64,000 bases of DNA from assembly GCA_038373885.1 (NCBI GenBank), contig JAWZYV010010290.1:333126-397125 (forward strand), written 5' to 3'. The notes below the pieces were generated by a model. That model was not told the DNA's origin and made no database searches. It saw only the letters and a program-made list of their open reading frames with translations. The stretch comes from Cheiracanthium punctorium (taxonomy: Eukaryota; Arthropoda; Arachnida; Araneae; Cheiracanthiidae). Made by a program: the position numbers and the translations under genes. Position 1 is the stretch's first letter; every line of letters begins with the position of its first letter. This document shows positions 32,730 to 44,828 of the stretch, one piece after another.

Positions 32730-33235
32730 TAAGTGTAACGGAAAGCAATGCCCTCTTTTTACATAAAATTCAAACAAGTAAGTTTCCCACAAGTACTGAA
32801 TTACGAACAAGCTGTGCTACAGCATAGGATTCATATTTGTTAAAGCTTAGAGCGAGAATTTTATAGATAATACAATTTTTTTTTCCTTTAAGAAAAATGG
32901 CCCCCCTCCCCCTTTTTCCCCTTTACCCTACTTAGAGGATTATATCCGAAATGTTCTGAAATCAAATTTTAGAAATTCACGAGTGTTGTATTTTACAGTA
33001 AGACTTTTATGGATATCTCTCTTTTCATTGAGATCACGCAAGACATGCGAAAAGAACGTTTTGATCCCCCCCCCCCCTCAATCCTCCATAAGTTACGAAT
33101 TTTGAAACGTGCTCTCCAGTTCAGCACGTACGGTTAAAAACCTCACGCGCCAAATTTCGTATTATTAGCTTCAGTAGTTTTGACTAGGCAAAATATTGTT
33201 ATACTCAAAATGATATTAGTTTCCGGTACTCCTGA
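32729..33235. mobile_element. Mariner-like non-autonomous element, diverged copy
   Basis: This is homologous along its length to 57529-57996, sharing 'ttttacataaaattcaaaca', 'cgagtgttgtattttacag' and 'gagatcacgcaagacatg'. The left end 'ttaagtgtaacggaaagc' and right end 'tttccggtactcctgat' are decayed forms of the 'ttaggtgtatcggaaagt' terminus. There is no intact transposase. Confidence 0.7.
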
Positions 33236-33969
33236 TACATCCGTATTTATTAATTAGGAAATTCTTCACAAATAATTCCATAATAATCAATTCAGCACAA
33301 ATTTTCGCTTAACTGTGAATGATTTTTAGGAAAAGATGTGTCACGCAATTTATTTCTTATCAATAAAGCGTAAAATAAATTTTCCGGTGGCTATTAAAAT
33401 CGTTTAGTAAAGTGTTCCTTTTTAATACACATAGATCATATTATTATGAATGAAATGTTCAGCAGGGGAAAATTCCAAAGTTTTTCAGAATGCCTAATAA
33501 AAAAAAATAATAATCGCCATTCAGAACTATCGGTAGCGTTCTTGGTCGTCCATAATTCATAAAGCGGGATTCTTAAATCATATTCTCCATCCTCAAATCT
33601 ACTCTTTTATCTGCGATGAATTGTACATGACATTCGCTTTTGCTTGATAAATGATTCGTTATAACTCGTGGCTCTATTCCAGAAAACCACGAGAGGCTTG
33701 TTGAATTTCCGAAAAACCTCAACGCTGTACATGAAATTATTAGCTTAATGGCTGTCCTTTTCATTTTGTTTATGAGCGTTTCTACTGCAAATAAAATAAG
33801 TTTTTGTTGTTTTTTTTCCGTTTTCACGCAGCAGCTTTGCTTAATGAAAGATTGTATTCGAAACATTGTATCAGACTTTATGGAAATGAGTCTGTATTTT
33901 TTTTAAAGGATAGTATACTTTATTTCCGATGAATTATCTTGAAATATTTTGTTGGAAATGTATGTACAG
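33236..33969. other. AT-rich non-coding DNA
   Basis: No gene was recognised. A 97-codon minus-strand open frame at 33866-33573 has no known motif. Confidence 0.4.
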
Positions 33970-34456
33970 CAGGGGTGGGAATTAGAATATTTAGTCAGTG
34001 GTCCAAATAACCAGTTACTCCATGTCTTCTCTGGTCCGTAACATTTATCCGTATACATGATTTAAAAAAATTGCAGAACAAAAGAAATTAGTTGAGCAAT
34101 ACATAACAGTGTTTTCACTAGATCGCGAGAATTTCACATTTTTTTCTTTTTTCTTTTCTTTTCTTTTTTTTTTTTTTTCGTCATGAAAACCCTGCATACT
34201 GATTTCCGTTAAGAGCTGATTAAAAAATGTAAATATATCTAGTCTAGAATTATTAAATTGATCAAATTATATGAAATGCATGGGTAAAATTAGATGACAT
34301 GTATTGTGGAACTAAACGGGAAAAGTTTGCAAGAGAAAAATGTAAATAAAACGTTACTGGTCCAACGGACCAATAAATTTTGTATTCTGCTGGTCCGTTA
34401 TATTTTTTAGTGGTCTCGGACCAGCGAACTACGACCACCGTTAATGTTGACCCCTG
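33970..34456. mobile_element. hAT-like element, 487 bp
   Basis: The ends 'caggggtgggaattag' and 'ttaatgttgacccctg' are imperfect inverted repeats. The flanks atgtacag and atatacgc match at 5 of 8. Several 'ggtccg'/'cggacc' motifs sit subterminally ('ctggtccgtaac', 'ggtccaacggaccaat', 'tggtccgttata'), as expected for transposase-binding sites. Confidence 0.7.
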
Positions 34457-35301
34457 ATATACGCAGGGTGGTCACAAAAAAAAAAAAAAAAAAAAAAACT
34501 TTCACTATGTATGGACTTCTAGCCGCCGTTCCGTTCAGTTAATCGAGGTAATATTTCAGATGTGATTATTCAGAGGTATGCAGTCGAGATTGGCATTGTT
34601 TAAAACGAGCTCTCACGGTCACTGTTGTAGTGAACATTATCGAAATTTTCCAATAGCAACACCCACTTTTTCTGTAAAAGTTGACCATACACTAATGACT
34701 AAAATTAGCGGCGTAAAACATTTGCAAGGAAGAGCGTTGTTAAGAGACAAAGTCAACACAGAGAGAATATGCACTGACACAATTCGCATTAATTCACTGG
34801 AATGTACAGTGAAAATGTTAAACTAACAGTAGGGCACTTGAAAACTTTTAATTCCTATAGAAACGATTTCCCTTTCCTCTCTTGGTCTGAAAATATAGAT
34901 ATTTAGCTTCTTTTAATTCATATTTTATACATTAAAGGTTCATGAGTGTTGCTAAAAATTACACTGTAAGTGTCATGTGCGAGGCGGTGGTATAAACTTA
35001 TAAATTGTAGAATAAAGAAATACTACATATTTTTAGTTTAACATACAATAGTTTTCGTTTAAAAAACTTAAAAATGTTAAGAAAAAATAATTTTTTTTCT
35101 TGCATGGAATGCTTACCCATACAAAAGCTGTTAACTCAATAAAGTTGAATGTCTACTGTCGTCCTAAGATAGCAAAACATGTCTAATTATAGCAATAAAT
35201 TAAATGAAAAGCATAAAAAATATTTAACGATATAAAAAAAAGAGTCAGAGAAGTCTCATAATTTAAACATACAGAGTTTTCATTACTAAAGTTTTCCTGT
35301 T
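34457..35301. other. AT-rich non-coding DNA
   Basis: An A-run of about 22 bases lies at 34477-34498. No gene was recognised; the 82-codon open frame at 34578-34826 shows no known domain. Confidence 0.4.
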
Positions 35302-35675
35302 CAGAGCGGCGTACAGCGAAAACTACTGCATAAAATGCTACCATATTTGTAGGCAACGTTAATGAGACCATGGGAGAGAGATTTGCATGGCCAAAAAGTA
35401 GCTCAAAAAATCATCGCAAGGTGGCGTTTTACCATATTATAGCTGCTAATATGCAAATTCTCCCACCGCACAACGATGTAAAACATCTGTTTCATAACCT
35501 ACTCGTTGTTCTCTTAGCCTAAGAATGTTAGTCTGTTTTATTCGCACTAAAACGTTGTGAAATGCCACCTGCTGATGACTTTTTGAACTAATTTTTTTCC
35601 AAGCAAATTTCTCTCCCATGGTCATCAAATTTGGAATCATTTTGACACGTCGTTTTCTCTGTGCACCGCTGTAAA
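35302..35675. mobile_element. Foldback MITE with about 130-bp inverted arms
   Basis: The left arm ('gagcggcgtacagcgaaaac', then 'accatgggagagagatttgc', then 'aaaatcatcgcaaggtggcg') is mirrored at 35545-35675 ('gccacctgctgatgac', 'gcaaatttctctcccatggt', 'ttttctctgtgcaccgct'). About 110 bp lie between the arms. The left arm carries an 11-bp insertion relative to the right. No clear target duplication was found. Confidence 0.75.
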
Positions 35676-37040
35676 TAGGGAAACTTTATAATCATGCACA
35701 TCCTGTATATTGAAAAAATTAACTTCGGTATTAAAACACCAGAGAAGAGGAAGCTATTGTCATTTTGAAAAAAAAGACATACCGGGACATCAAAAGCTTA
35801 ATTAACGTTAGTTTGTGCAGAGCCGCTGTCCATTATATAGTGCTTTCTCTTAGTTTGTGAAACTTTAACGTAAATCTGTAATGATTGTTTTACGTAATTT
35901 GAATGAGGACTATATTATATGATGCTTGTTTTGGAATTTAAAATAAGTCATGGAACTTCTGAAAAGTATAACAAGAACATTATGAATAATTAACGAAAAT
36001 TTAATTGTAAACCTTAAAGAATAAATGCTTTTTGCTCTATAGAATGCATAAAATGAATAATTATACACTCTAAAAAGAGCGAGTAGTCACTCAGAGGTAA
36101 GAAAGACATCCTCCTTTTCTAGGTGTGTTGTGTATATTCAATCCCTCAACTCCTTTTAACCAAATTATTTTGGCAACAGTCACACTTAATCAAGATGTCA
36201 TTTTTGAATTTTTTAGCTATATAGAATACTGAATACTTATACTTTTTGAGTTCACATCTTAAGAGTGTTTATTCACGCTTTTCGTTTTACAGTGTTAAGC
36301 ATTTTTTTTTTTTTTTCCCATATCAGAACTAAGCAGCTATTTGCACAGAATTTACTTAAAGAAAGATGTAAACTTTTTTATTTGTAATAGTACTTTATAC
36401 TGAAACAATTGATTTCGAAGAAAACTATTCAAAAAATTCCACGGTATTGAGTCTGCCTTGAAATAAAGCATCCGCTCTTAAGGTAATTGTCCTGTAAATA
36501 AATTTACAAGACGCTTTGGTGAAAAGCAGGTTTTTAAAAATATGACTCATTTCATTATAGACTTCCCTTGTAATGACAAATTACAATCATGTGTTTGTTT
36601 CTTCGCTTAGTGAATTTATGATATGACATGGCCATTTTTTTGTAAATGTTATTGCTAAGCAAAAATGGTGAGCTATTTTGTACTCAATATTTTACGCTAT
36701 CATTCCAATCCCCAATATTTTTAGAAACAGCTTATAAAAGATGCAAGCCTCTCATAGCGCTTTGCTAGGGAAGCGTTTCTAATCAACGATTGGATTGGTA
36801 TCCTTGAAGCAAAAAAGAAAAAAAATTCTGATTTATCTCAGTCATACTAATAGTTAAATTATACACGATGCAGATTTTATTCTGGTAACGGGGCGATACT
36901 GAAACCAGAAAGATCAATCATGCCAAACGGTTACCTGTGCATATACTATTGCTCAACGCACAGTTAACCAGTTCTCTTCCCTCCTTGTAGAGACACCAAG
37001 GGCAGCGATTCCCCTTCCGAGTCCGTTGTCGCTCCACAGA
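35676..37040. other. AT-rich non-coding DNA
   Basis: Nothing was recognised apart from a T-run near 36302 and a short 'cactctaaaaagagcgag' motif at 36066 that resembles the GAGTGA cluster at 59 kb. Confidence 0.35.
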
Positions 37041-37041
37041 A

Positions 37042-37099
37042 TGGGTGTTTGAAATGCCCTGTGTTTGTGCTAGCCACAGCAGGGCATTCGAAAACCCAC
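37042..37099. ncRNA. miRNA-precursor-like hairpin (candidate)
   Basis: 'tgggtgtttgaaatgccct' pairs with 'agggcattcgaaaaccca' with one bulge and a small internal loop, and the inner part 'tgtgctagccaca' closes a short loop. The length (about 58 nt), bulges and position in G+C-richer unique sequence resemble a pre-miRNA. It could equally be a small foldback repeat. Confidence 0.3.
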
Positions 37100-38454
37100 G
37101 CCAGTGAGCAGTGCTCGAGGAAGTTTATTCAAATATTTTAGATTACTCTGTGTATTTTTAGTTCACATTAGATGGCTCTTTCGCAGTGTTCTGTAACTCA
37201 TTAGTCGGTGAGAATCAATAGAAGTTACAGAAATGAATATTTCGACGGACTGAATTCAAATGCCAAGCAGAAAGTTTGGGTGCCATCGAAGTTTTGAAAC
37301 TTCGGTTCTTTTTCCAATCTATAGATTTGCCACCCTTGTAGCAAAATTTCCTTTAGCAGTAAAAAACCTTTACAGTAGACCACCCTCCCCTCTTGTAACA
37401 CAGGTTTATATTTGTCGGAAAGCCTGCGATTTCCCCCCCCCCCCACCCGTAACACGTGTTAAAAAAAGACTCAACAACACGGTAAAAGAATGAAAGATGT
37501 TTTTTGTATTACCTCTTAATAACGCTGTTAATGCTGACCATGTGTTAGCGATTCGTACAACACATTTATATAACGTGAAAGTATCTACAGTGTTAAAGCG
37601 GGGTCTACCGTACTCGCATAAGCCTATGCCTTCATTCTGTATATTACGTCACTCGGAATGTGTATAATATTCTAACTTTTTGATTTGAAGAGGAAGGGGT
37701 TACTTCACATAACATACCGATCTGCCTGTAAAAAATTAAGTTATTAAAAAAAAAAAAAGGCTATGTAGTTTACGATAAACAACTTGCGGCTTAGCAAATT
37801 TTAATGTATATGATTAGATGCGGAAGGATAGAAATGGAACTGAGGTGGGGGGAAGGTAAGGATGTGCTCCGGGTGACAATTCATAAGATGTGCACCAAAC
37901 CATGTTTTTGCAAAAGAATGCTATGTTATAATTGATACTGATGAGGGAGCCAGACTTTTTTTTTTTTTGCTTCGAGCGCTTTTGTAGATCTTGGTTCTTG
38001 ATTTCAGTGATATTCCTACCCCTTAATCATATGTCCAAAATGATTTATGAGTTCTGGAACGAACTCTCCCCTTTTCTTCCTTTCATTTTGGTCGGAGTTT
38101 GAAATTCAAGATCTGATAACTCTAAATTACCCGGAGACCTTGAAATCGCAATCTCTTCAATGCGCACTTTTATATGCACAAATTACCCAGAAATTTCTGT
38201 CTATATAATTACGTCGAAATAGTCAGTGGTTGCTGTTATTGTAGTTGAGCGAAGAAATTTTCAGCGTATGTCAGCGTACGAAATGGCTTGAAGGGAAAGA
38301 CGTAAACAAGTTCAAACGTTTTTTCCAAATGTCCACGCGCTCTTATAAATCTTGCATTATTTTTCATGTGTATTTGGTTTTGAAAAAATGCAATGCAAAT
38401 ATTCAGTTTATAGTGTTAAGTGTACAAATTCCTTTAACGCAAGTACAAGATACC
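37100..38454. other. Non-coding DNA
   Basis: A C-run lies at 37434-37444 and an A-run at 37745. No gene was recognised. Confidence 0.4.
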
Positions 38455-38460
38455 CTGTTT

Positions 38461-38636
38461 GGGTACTTAACGTATTATTCCGGCGGTCGGCCAAGACGAG
38501 CGATTTTTCGCCGAGATAAATGCTGAATGCATGAAATTATTGATTGGTTTGGAATACGATCGGCAACAGTTTGCCAGCACATTTGACGAAAAAATAGTTT
38601 GGCGGGAATGACCGCCGGGATAATACTTAAGTACCC
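38461..38636. mobile_element. MITE, about 176 bp, 'gggtacttaa' ends
   Basis: 'gggtacttaacgtattattc' and 'cggcggt' on the left are mirrored by 'accgccgggataatacttaa' and 'gtaccc' on the right. Flanking ctgttt occurs on both sides (38455-38460 and 38637-38642), and it can be read as the 8-bp ccctgttt if the element ends two bases earlier. The superfamily is uncertain. Confidence 0.75.
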
Positions 38637-38642
38637 CTGTTT

Positions 38643-41362
38643 GCATTCTAATTAATGCACATACAAGGTGTCTCAAAAACACAGAACTAGGCTGTTATTC
38701 CTTATAAATTGATCACAGATATATACAATAAATTATAAAGTTACGTAAAAAAGGGGGGGTTACAGAATTTTAAAGAATCTTCTATTAAATTTCTATTAAA
38801 TCTGAGTAAATACAAAATTAATTTTTTTACGCCTCCGTACAAAAAACTTTCCAGTAAGTAAAATATTAATTCGGTAATGTAGAAAATTTGAGCATTTTAT
38901 CGTAAAGTGTACGCGATATGAAAACAAATATATGATCTAAACCATCTTTCAATGGCTCTTGAAAAAAAAAAAAATCATCAAAGGATTGCATTTCAGAGGC
39001 TGTACACAAACTACGAAATAAAACAATCGTTGCCTAAATAAACTTTTGATGTTATCGGTATTCCTTAAATATAGTGTTTACCTGTGAGGAAAGTCTGGGA
39101 AATAGGTCAGGAAAGTCTGGAAAAACACTGGAAAAAGCAAATTGGCTCAGAAAAATTCACCAAAGAATAAATTTTTCTCCCTATAAAAATTTCTTGTTTT
39201 TTGTTTGTTTTTTTAACTATGAAAAATGCTGACTAAAGTTAATTATGTTTAGGGAGAAAGAATAGGTTAGAATGTTTGTCGGGGAATGCTATGCTTGCAC
39301 CTGTTCTACCTTCTGCTACGAGATGCTTCTTGACAGGAGCGCAAAAGCTATTCGTCTATGATCAGCAATGGAATTTCTTTCTGAATTGAAAGTGTAGAAG
39401 TATTTGTGTTTGAAATTTAGAACATTAGATTAGACACAGGTGCTAGATACATCACATAAATACCCCAAAGCAGTATTGGTCAATATTGGTTAGATCTGAC
39501 CGAACCGGTGTCTTATTTAATAGTGCTCTCTTACTGATTTATGTTACTTCATGTGCAAACTCATACCAAATTTTTTCTATCTAGCTTTGTATGAATTATA
39601 TTAGAGTTAAAAATTAATTTCAAGTAAGTTATAGCAACATATTTAACTATATATGTTGTAAATGGAGGCTTTATTGTGGGATTTTCCTAAATAAAATATG
39701 TATCTTGAAATACATTGTCTGCTCCCTTGGGGGGAAAAATGACGCACTTTCAAATTTCATGGTGCATAGTTAAGAAAAATAAAGTGATTTAAAATCAAGC
39801 GTTTTATTCAGAATTGCACTAATTACAATTTTCTTTTACTTACTGTTTTATGTAACAAAAATGCGCATTTCTATGAATATTGAATCTTCTGTGTTATAAA
39901 TGCTCAAAAATTCTATAACTTTCACGCCTATGGAGGCTTCCGACAACCGTGAAAACTGAAAACAAGCTTTGGAAAACATGAAAATTATTGCAAAACTATC
40001 TTTCCGCAACGATATCGTAAAATATAAATACATTGTGGAAACGAACGAAAATAATTTTGTTTTTTCTCCTGCAACATAAATAGCCGGTTGCGAATAGAGC
40101 GCTTTTAGGAGAAGTCACGAAAACGCTGTATCGATATTGACCAGCTTTATTTCATTCTGTCTCCAAACTTTTCCAGCTTTCGATATTTATCCGATATTTG
40201 TGATGGATTATTTTTATGCAATCTTGGTTATGTGAGCGCTTCAAGCATATTTTGTCAACAGTAAAAAAGCAAGATTTGAGTGGGTCTCATAAAAATGGTC
40301 TAATCAAACTGGAGTAAAGTGGTTTAAAAATTGAGACTTAACGTTATTGCAGGAAGTTCCTTAAAAAATCCAATCCACTTTTCTTAGAATTTTTATTTTC
40401 AGAGGTTTACAGGTTTCAGTTTTTAATTTTATTAAGCGGCAGTTTCAGTACTTATTTATATTGATTTGGTTATGTTCTTAGCGATTTGATCAGATTAAGC
40501 GGTTAATTCCATTAAGTGGTGAGCACTATATAACTTCTGTTGTTGGTGGTGGGTGGTGATGGATTTAAGTGAATTAAAAAATGTATGAAATGGTTAATTC
40601 AAACTAATAGATTTATGACATCTAAAACCCATTTAAATATGGTTGCGGGAATACCTTAAGTAGCCGAATGCAGTCAGACCGAACAATGTACGTTGTTTGA
40701 CACTCTGATCCTGTTTTCGTTTTTTTTTTTTTTTCCTTCCCTGTATTTCAAAAAAGTCAGCTAAATTCAAAGCAGTAGGCGACACGCTCGCTTGCAAACC
40801 CAATTCAGACAGGCACAAAGACTCTAGCTTCGAATATCGAACGACATTAAAGCTATTCGCTAGCTTAGAACACCTCCTCTGTAAATTGTAGTCTATTTAT
40901 CTCTACGCACAAAAGAAAAGAAAAAAAGAATTGCAGAATTTCAAATGAAATCCAAAATTACCAGACTGGTTTCCCCATAGCCTACCTTTTCATGCTTTTT
41001 CGATTCTTCTCAAAAACGTTGTTTTGAAATGAAGGGAATCGCTTCAATGAAGTATTATTCTCGAAAACTTCGGCTTCTAAACTTCCACTTCCTTAAAATA
41101 AGCTTGAGCGAGAACATTCCTTCTTTGCTTGGGTCACCGACTTCACTTTGCGTAGACACTTGGTTGTATAGACTGCACTGTTTCTTCACTGCCGGCGAAT
41201 TCAGTGCCAAGTTCAAAAGCGACACGTTTAAACTAATTCTGCTTTTTTATTTTATTTTTTCTTTGATTCTGTTCCGAAATAGTTCCATGTAGCTGGAGGA
41301 AGGAAATAACGTTCATGTTTATATTTCACTTGAGTGAGGTTAACTGCGCATATAGCCTGTAA
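38643..41362. other. AT-rich non-coding DNA
   Basis: The start 'caaggtgtctcaaaaacac' with 'aaattgatcacagatatata' (about 38665-38750) resembles 56877-56960 ('cagggtgtccttaataac', 'atattgatcacaaac'), so an old repeat family is present in both. 'ggaaagtctgg' is repeated near 39087-39122. No exon was recognised. Confidence 0.4.
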
Positions 41363-41495
41363 ACAATGTGTAAATAACAGTACAAGTTACATGCATGATG
41401 CCTACTTTATAAATGCTTCTTTGCACACAATGTGTAAATAACAGTACAAGCATTGCAAGCTTGACAAGTAGTACTTTGGAAATGCTTCTTTGCAC
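41363..41495. repeat. Tandem duplication of about 66 bp
   Basis: 41363-41426 and 41427-41495 both start 'acaatgtgtaaataacagta' and end 'aaatgcttctttgcac', with divergence in the middle. The two copies are directly adjacent. Confidence 0.85.
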
Positions 41496-41654
41496 GGAAA
41501 CAGCAATGAAGATGATTCAATGTACGAGTTCGTTAATCCCGGCTAACAGTTCAGTGTCCGTTATTAGCAAACTTCAGTAACATGAGTGTAAATCCTGCAA
41601 AACTAGCGCAGGAAATAGCTGTATCATTAGCTCTCTCTTGAGTTCACATACGAA

Positions 41655-42271
41655 CAGAGCCTGGTCATAGGCGGTCGGGGCCCCGGGGGAAGGGGGTATT
41701 CTGGGGGCCCTACTATCACAAGCATTTTAACTTATTTTTGTTTGCTGCTGCATTTTCCCGACATAAAAATAAAGCATTTTTAAAGAATACTAAAATTGAA
41801 TTAAAAATTACCTATTTATTTCTATTTATTTAGAACAAGACTATGTATTTAAAAGTGATTTTAATATATTTTTTAGTCCGTTTGTATTATTAGCGCCTGG
41901 GTGCGCTAATTCAAGGAATGGCCACGGGAGCAAAGTTTCTCACTCCAAAAAATTTTCTTGATAGACCAAAAAATTCGAACCTTTCTTTCCTTCATCATGA
42001 AGTAAAAAATGTTCACTAATGGATATTTTGTGATGAGCATATATATGGCCATACCATACGTTTTCAAAAACTCCTAACTTCTTGTTTATTCATCCATGAG
42101 TCTTAAAGACCATTGAATTAGAAGAACAGAAAATAAATCTCTTAAGTCCATCTATTGTTAAAAATTATGCTATAGATATTACAAAGGAAATGTAGTAGAG
42201 AGATTTGGGGCCCTTATTTTTCCGTTGCCCCGGGCTATTGCCCCGTATGCTCGTGTGATAATCAGGCACTG
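41655..42271. mobile_element. hAT element, 617 bp, perfect TSD
   Basis: The terminal repeats are 'cagagcctggtcat' and 'ataatcaggcactg' (the latter inverted). Both flanks are catacgaa (41647-41654 and 42272-42279). 'ggggccccgggg' on the left and 'gccccgggctattgcccc' on the right are subterminal. There is no transposase; the interior is AT-rich. Confidence 0.9.
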
Positions 42272-42279
42272 CATACGAA

Positions 42280-43082
42280 CTTACGCCAGCATTTTCTAGA
42301 AAGATTGGCCTTTTGTGCGTCTATAATAGTTCCAGAAAAAGAAAACCTGAAGGACACTGTATTGAGATTCAGACTGAGTAGTCTGACTGCTTTGAATTTT
42401 TGCTTTAAAGAGTACCATGCGTAAATTAATAGTAGAGTCCTGAGTCCTGCTATTTTTTCTAAATGTGAACAAAATAACAAAGACTTAAATATATCTATGT
42501 AATCACCCCCCCCCTTTCTGGAATATTTCTGTCTACTTGTGGTTAATACGTGCATTCAGGATATCGCTGGTAACTGCCACTAAAAATTCATTTGATCTAA
42601 TTATTTTGCTTTCTGATGGAGATATTGAGTATTTTCTAAAACTGAAGCTTCACCCCGCCCCCCTTCGAGTTCCCTTTGCACACCCATTTAAAAAAAAAAA
42701 CGCGTTAAGTCTAGGGAAGAAAGTCTTAAAATTACCGGCTTGAAGACTATGCAAGTATCATGTAAGAGAAAGTATAACTATTTTAAGAGTTATTGCGCCC
42801 CAAAATTTAATGCGTTGGGTAAGTTGCATTGGCACAGAAAATTTGTAAAAGTTAATTGCAGTTACGACACAATCATAAAATGCATGTTGTTACGGTAAGA
42901 CAATGATGTTAAGGATAATCTGTAACTAAAATATTATACGTTGAAAAAATTCAACTCAGTAAAATGAAAGAAACAGCAATTTTAATTTATAAGCAACAGA
43001 CGGTTCTTTTTCAGAAGTAGAAATTGATCTAATTAGCTAAAAACTTTGTCTACTCACATTCAATCAGTGTTCGGAGTTCTTT
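42280..43082. other. Non-coding DNA
   Basis: No gene was recognised. Confidence 0.4.
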
Positions 43083-43665
43083 TATACTCACTTCCAAAAG
43101 TCAAGCACGGTAAGAAAAATGTTAATTTCCGTATTAGACTAAATTATCCGCCAGACTAAATTAAAGAAGCTAAAATTTGTTGCGAAGATTGGAGGAAGAA
43201 GGAAAATTTGTTAGCTAATAGCCAATCACGGTTTCGCCTCGACAAATATGCAGACAGGCAGTCGTATAAGAAGCCGTCATTGTGAGGAGTTACAGGAGTT
43301 GTAAGTGGAGATGAAAAGTGTTTAGAGCATTCCTACAATTTGTTTTCAAGCTAGACGTATTTTGATGGCTTCCAGAAGACGAATGGAAGATTCTGAGCAC
43401 TGGCTGACTGTTGGGCATTGAAGCACGGCATTTTATCGCATATATTGCTTTTTTCTTCGGCGTTCATCGTTCTGTCATTTTACGATTATGTAAATAATTC
43501 TAAACCAGCCAAACAGTTATTCGAAGACCTGCAGTCGGTCGTCTAAGGATTACGACCCCCAGCGGAAGGTCGATATACTGCTGTTGTAGCCAAGCGAAAT
43601 CAAAGATCGACCTCCACATGTGTGACAAGTAATGGCTGCAGCGGCCATTGGTAAAGGTAAAAGGT

Positions 43666-43948
43666 CGGTCCTCGCATCCAAAGGCATTTTCTTTCGTGGA
43701 CACTTTACATGCAACGTTCCCAGGGCGATGGATTGGTCGAAGTGGTCCCATAGCCTGGCCACCGAGATTGCTGGATCTCTCGTTTTTGAATTTTTTTCCT
43801 GTGTGTCCATATGAAATCTCTAATCTACGACTGCCCCATTGAAACCGATATGGATCTCGATCCAGTCTGCAGGATCGCCGTTGTTACTAGCGATATTCGG
43901 GAAATGTGTGGTATCTTCGCAAATGTGCGTCAGTTCATTTCGCGTGAA
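43666..43948 (+). pseudogene. C-terminal fragment of a second (mariner-like) transposase
   Basis: Between Tc1 residues 'VAAAIGK' and 'RRVCSLCVPL' lies unrelated coding remnant: 'RWIGRSGPIAWPPR' in one frame, then 'LNFF' and 'ETDMDLDPVCRIAVVTSDIR', 'FANVRQFISR' after frameshifts. This is the typical end of mariner/Tc-like transposases with a 'PPRSPDLTPLDFFLWG' motif. No terminal repeats are visible, so the mode of entry is unclear. The right junction sits in a hairpin, 'aggctacacac' against 'gtgtgtagcct'. Confidence 0.65.
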
Positions 43949-44660
43949 GGCTACACACGAAGGGTGTGTAGCCTTTGTGTTCCTTTGTTGTTTGTGTTCC
44001 TCTATCCGTCCAATCCAGAGGGGACACGATTAAAATGGTGCCGCCAGCATGTGTATTGGACTGTGCCTGATTGGGGGTATTGTTATGTTTACATGAGTCC
44101 AGATTTACCCTACAACCCGATGATAAGCGTTTAAGGGTCTGGAGGGAACAAGGCACATGCAATTGGCCCGAGAACATCACCGAACGTTCAACGGTGGAAG
44201 CATCATGGTCTGGCCAGGATTTCATTGGGATACACCGACCTGCACATCTATAGGCGAGATTTTGTGACGGTTGTATGGTGCGAGATAAAGTCCTAGACCC
44301 CGTTGTGAAACTGTACGCTACAGCGGTTGATCCTTCTTTCGTTTTAATGGACACGACTAGCTGGAACCCGTCGAATTCGACGGTCACTTTATCGACTGTA
44401 ATATTCAAAAATAAATGGGAACGATCAAGAATGTCACCAAGGTCTTGAACAAAACTAACACGAAAAATCAAAGAGCGACGCGGACGGAACGTGACTTGTG
44501 ACAGAAAGTAAAATAAAGGTTTCACGCCAGTTCTTAACAACTGTACAATGACGATGAAATGATTGAAATCTTTAAAATTTTGTTTTTAAACTCTCTTTAT
44601 TAAGTAAAAAAAAAGAAGAGTACATATTAAATTACAAATGAGCAAATACAGTTACAAATT

Positions 44661-44828
44661 CTAATTGAGCAGTTCGTTGAAGACGATATTTTGGGTAAAG
44701 TCATTGACCACGAAACGTCCAGGTGAATTCTCTTAAATGATCTTGACTGCTACAGCATTCTTTGATCTAACCATTGAAAGAGTGACATACAACATTCCAT
44801 GAGAAAATACGGGCGCAGAAAGGTAAAC
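44661..44828 (-). pseudogene. Helitron RepHel helicase, C-terminal fragment
   Basis: The minus strand reads 'PVFSHGMLYVTLSMVRSK' and then, past an in-frame stop, 'PGRFVVNDFTQNIVFNEL' to a stop at 44661. This is the extreme C-terminus of the Pif1-like helicase domain of Helitron replication proteins (the 'SRV' arginine motif region). Everything upstream is missing, so the element was non-autonomous or has been internally deleted. Confidence 0.85.

Noticed and set aside
36066..36100. Second GAGTGA-type cluster
   Set aside because: Only two or three loosely similar words are present, which is not beyond chance.
43935..44540. 201-codon open frame on the minus strand, the longest in the window
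   Set aside because: It is antisense to the Tc1 transposase and continues into the Helitron end, crossing the insertion junction at 44357.
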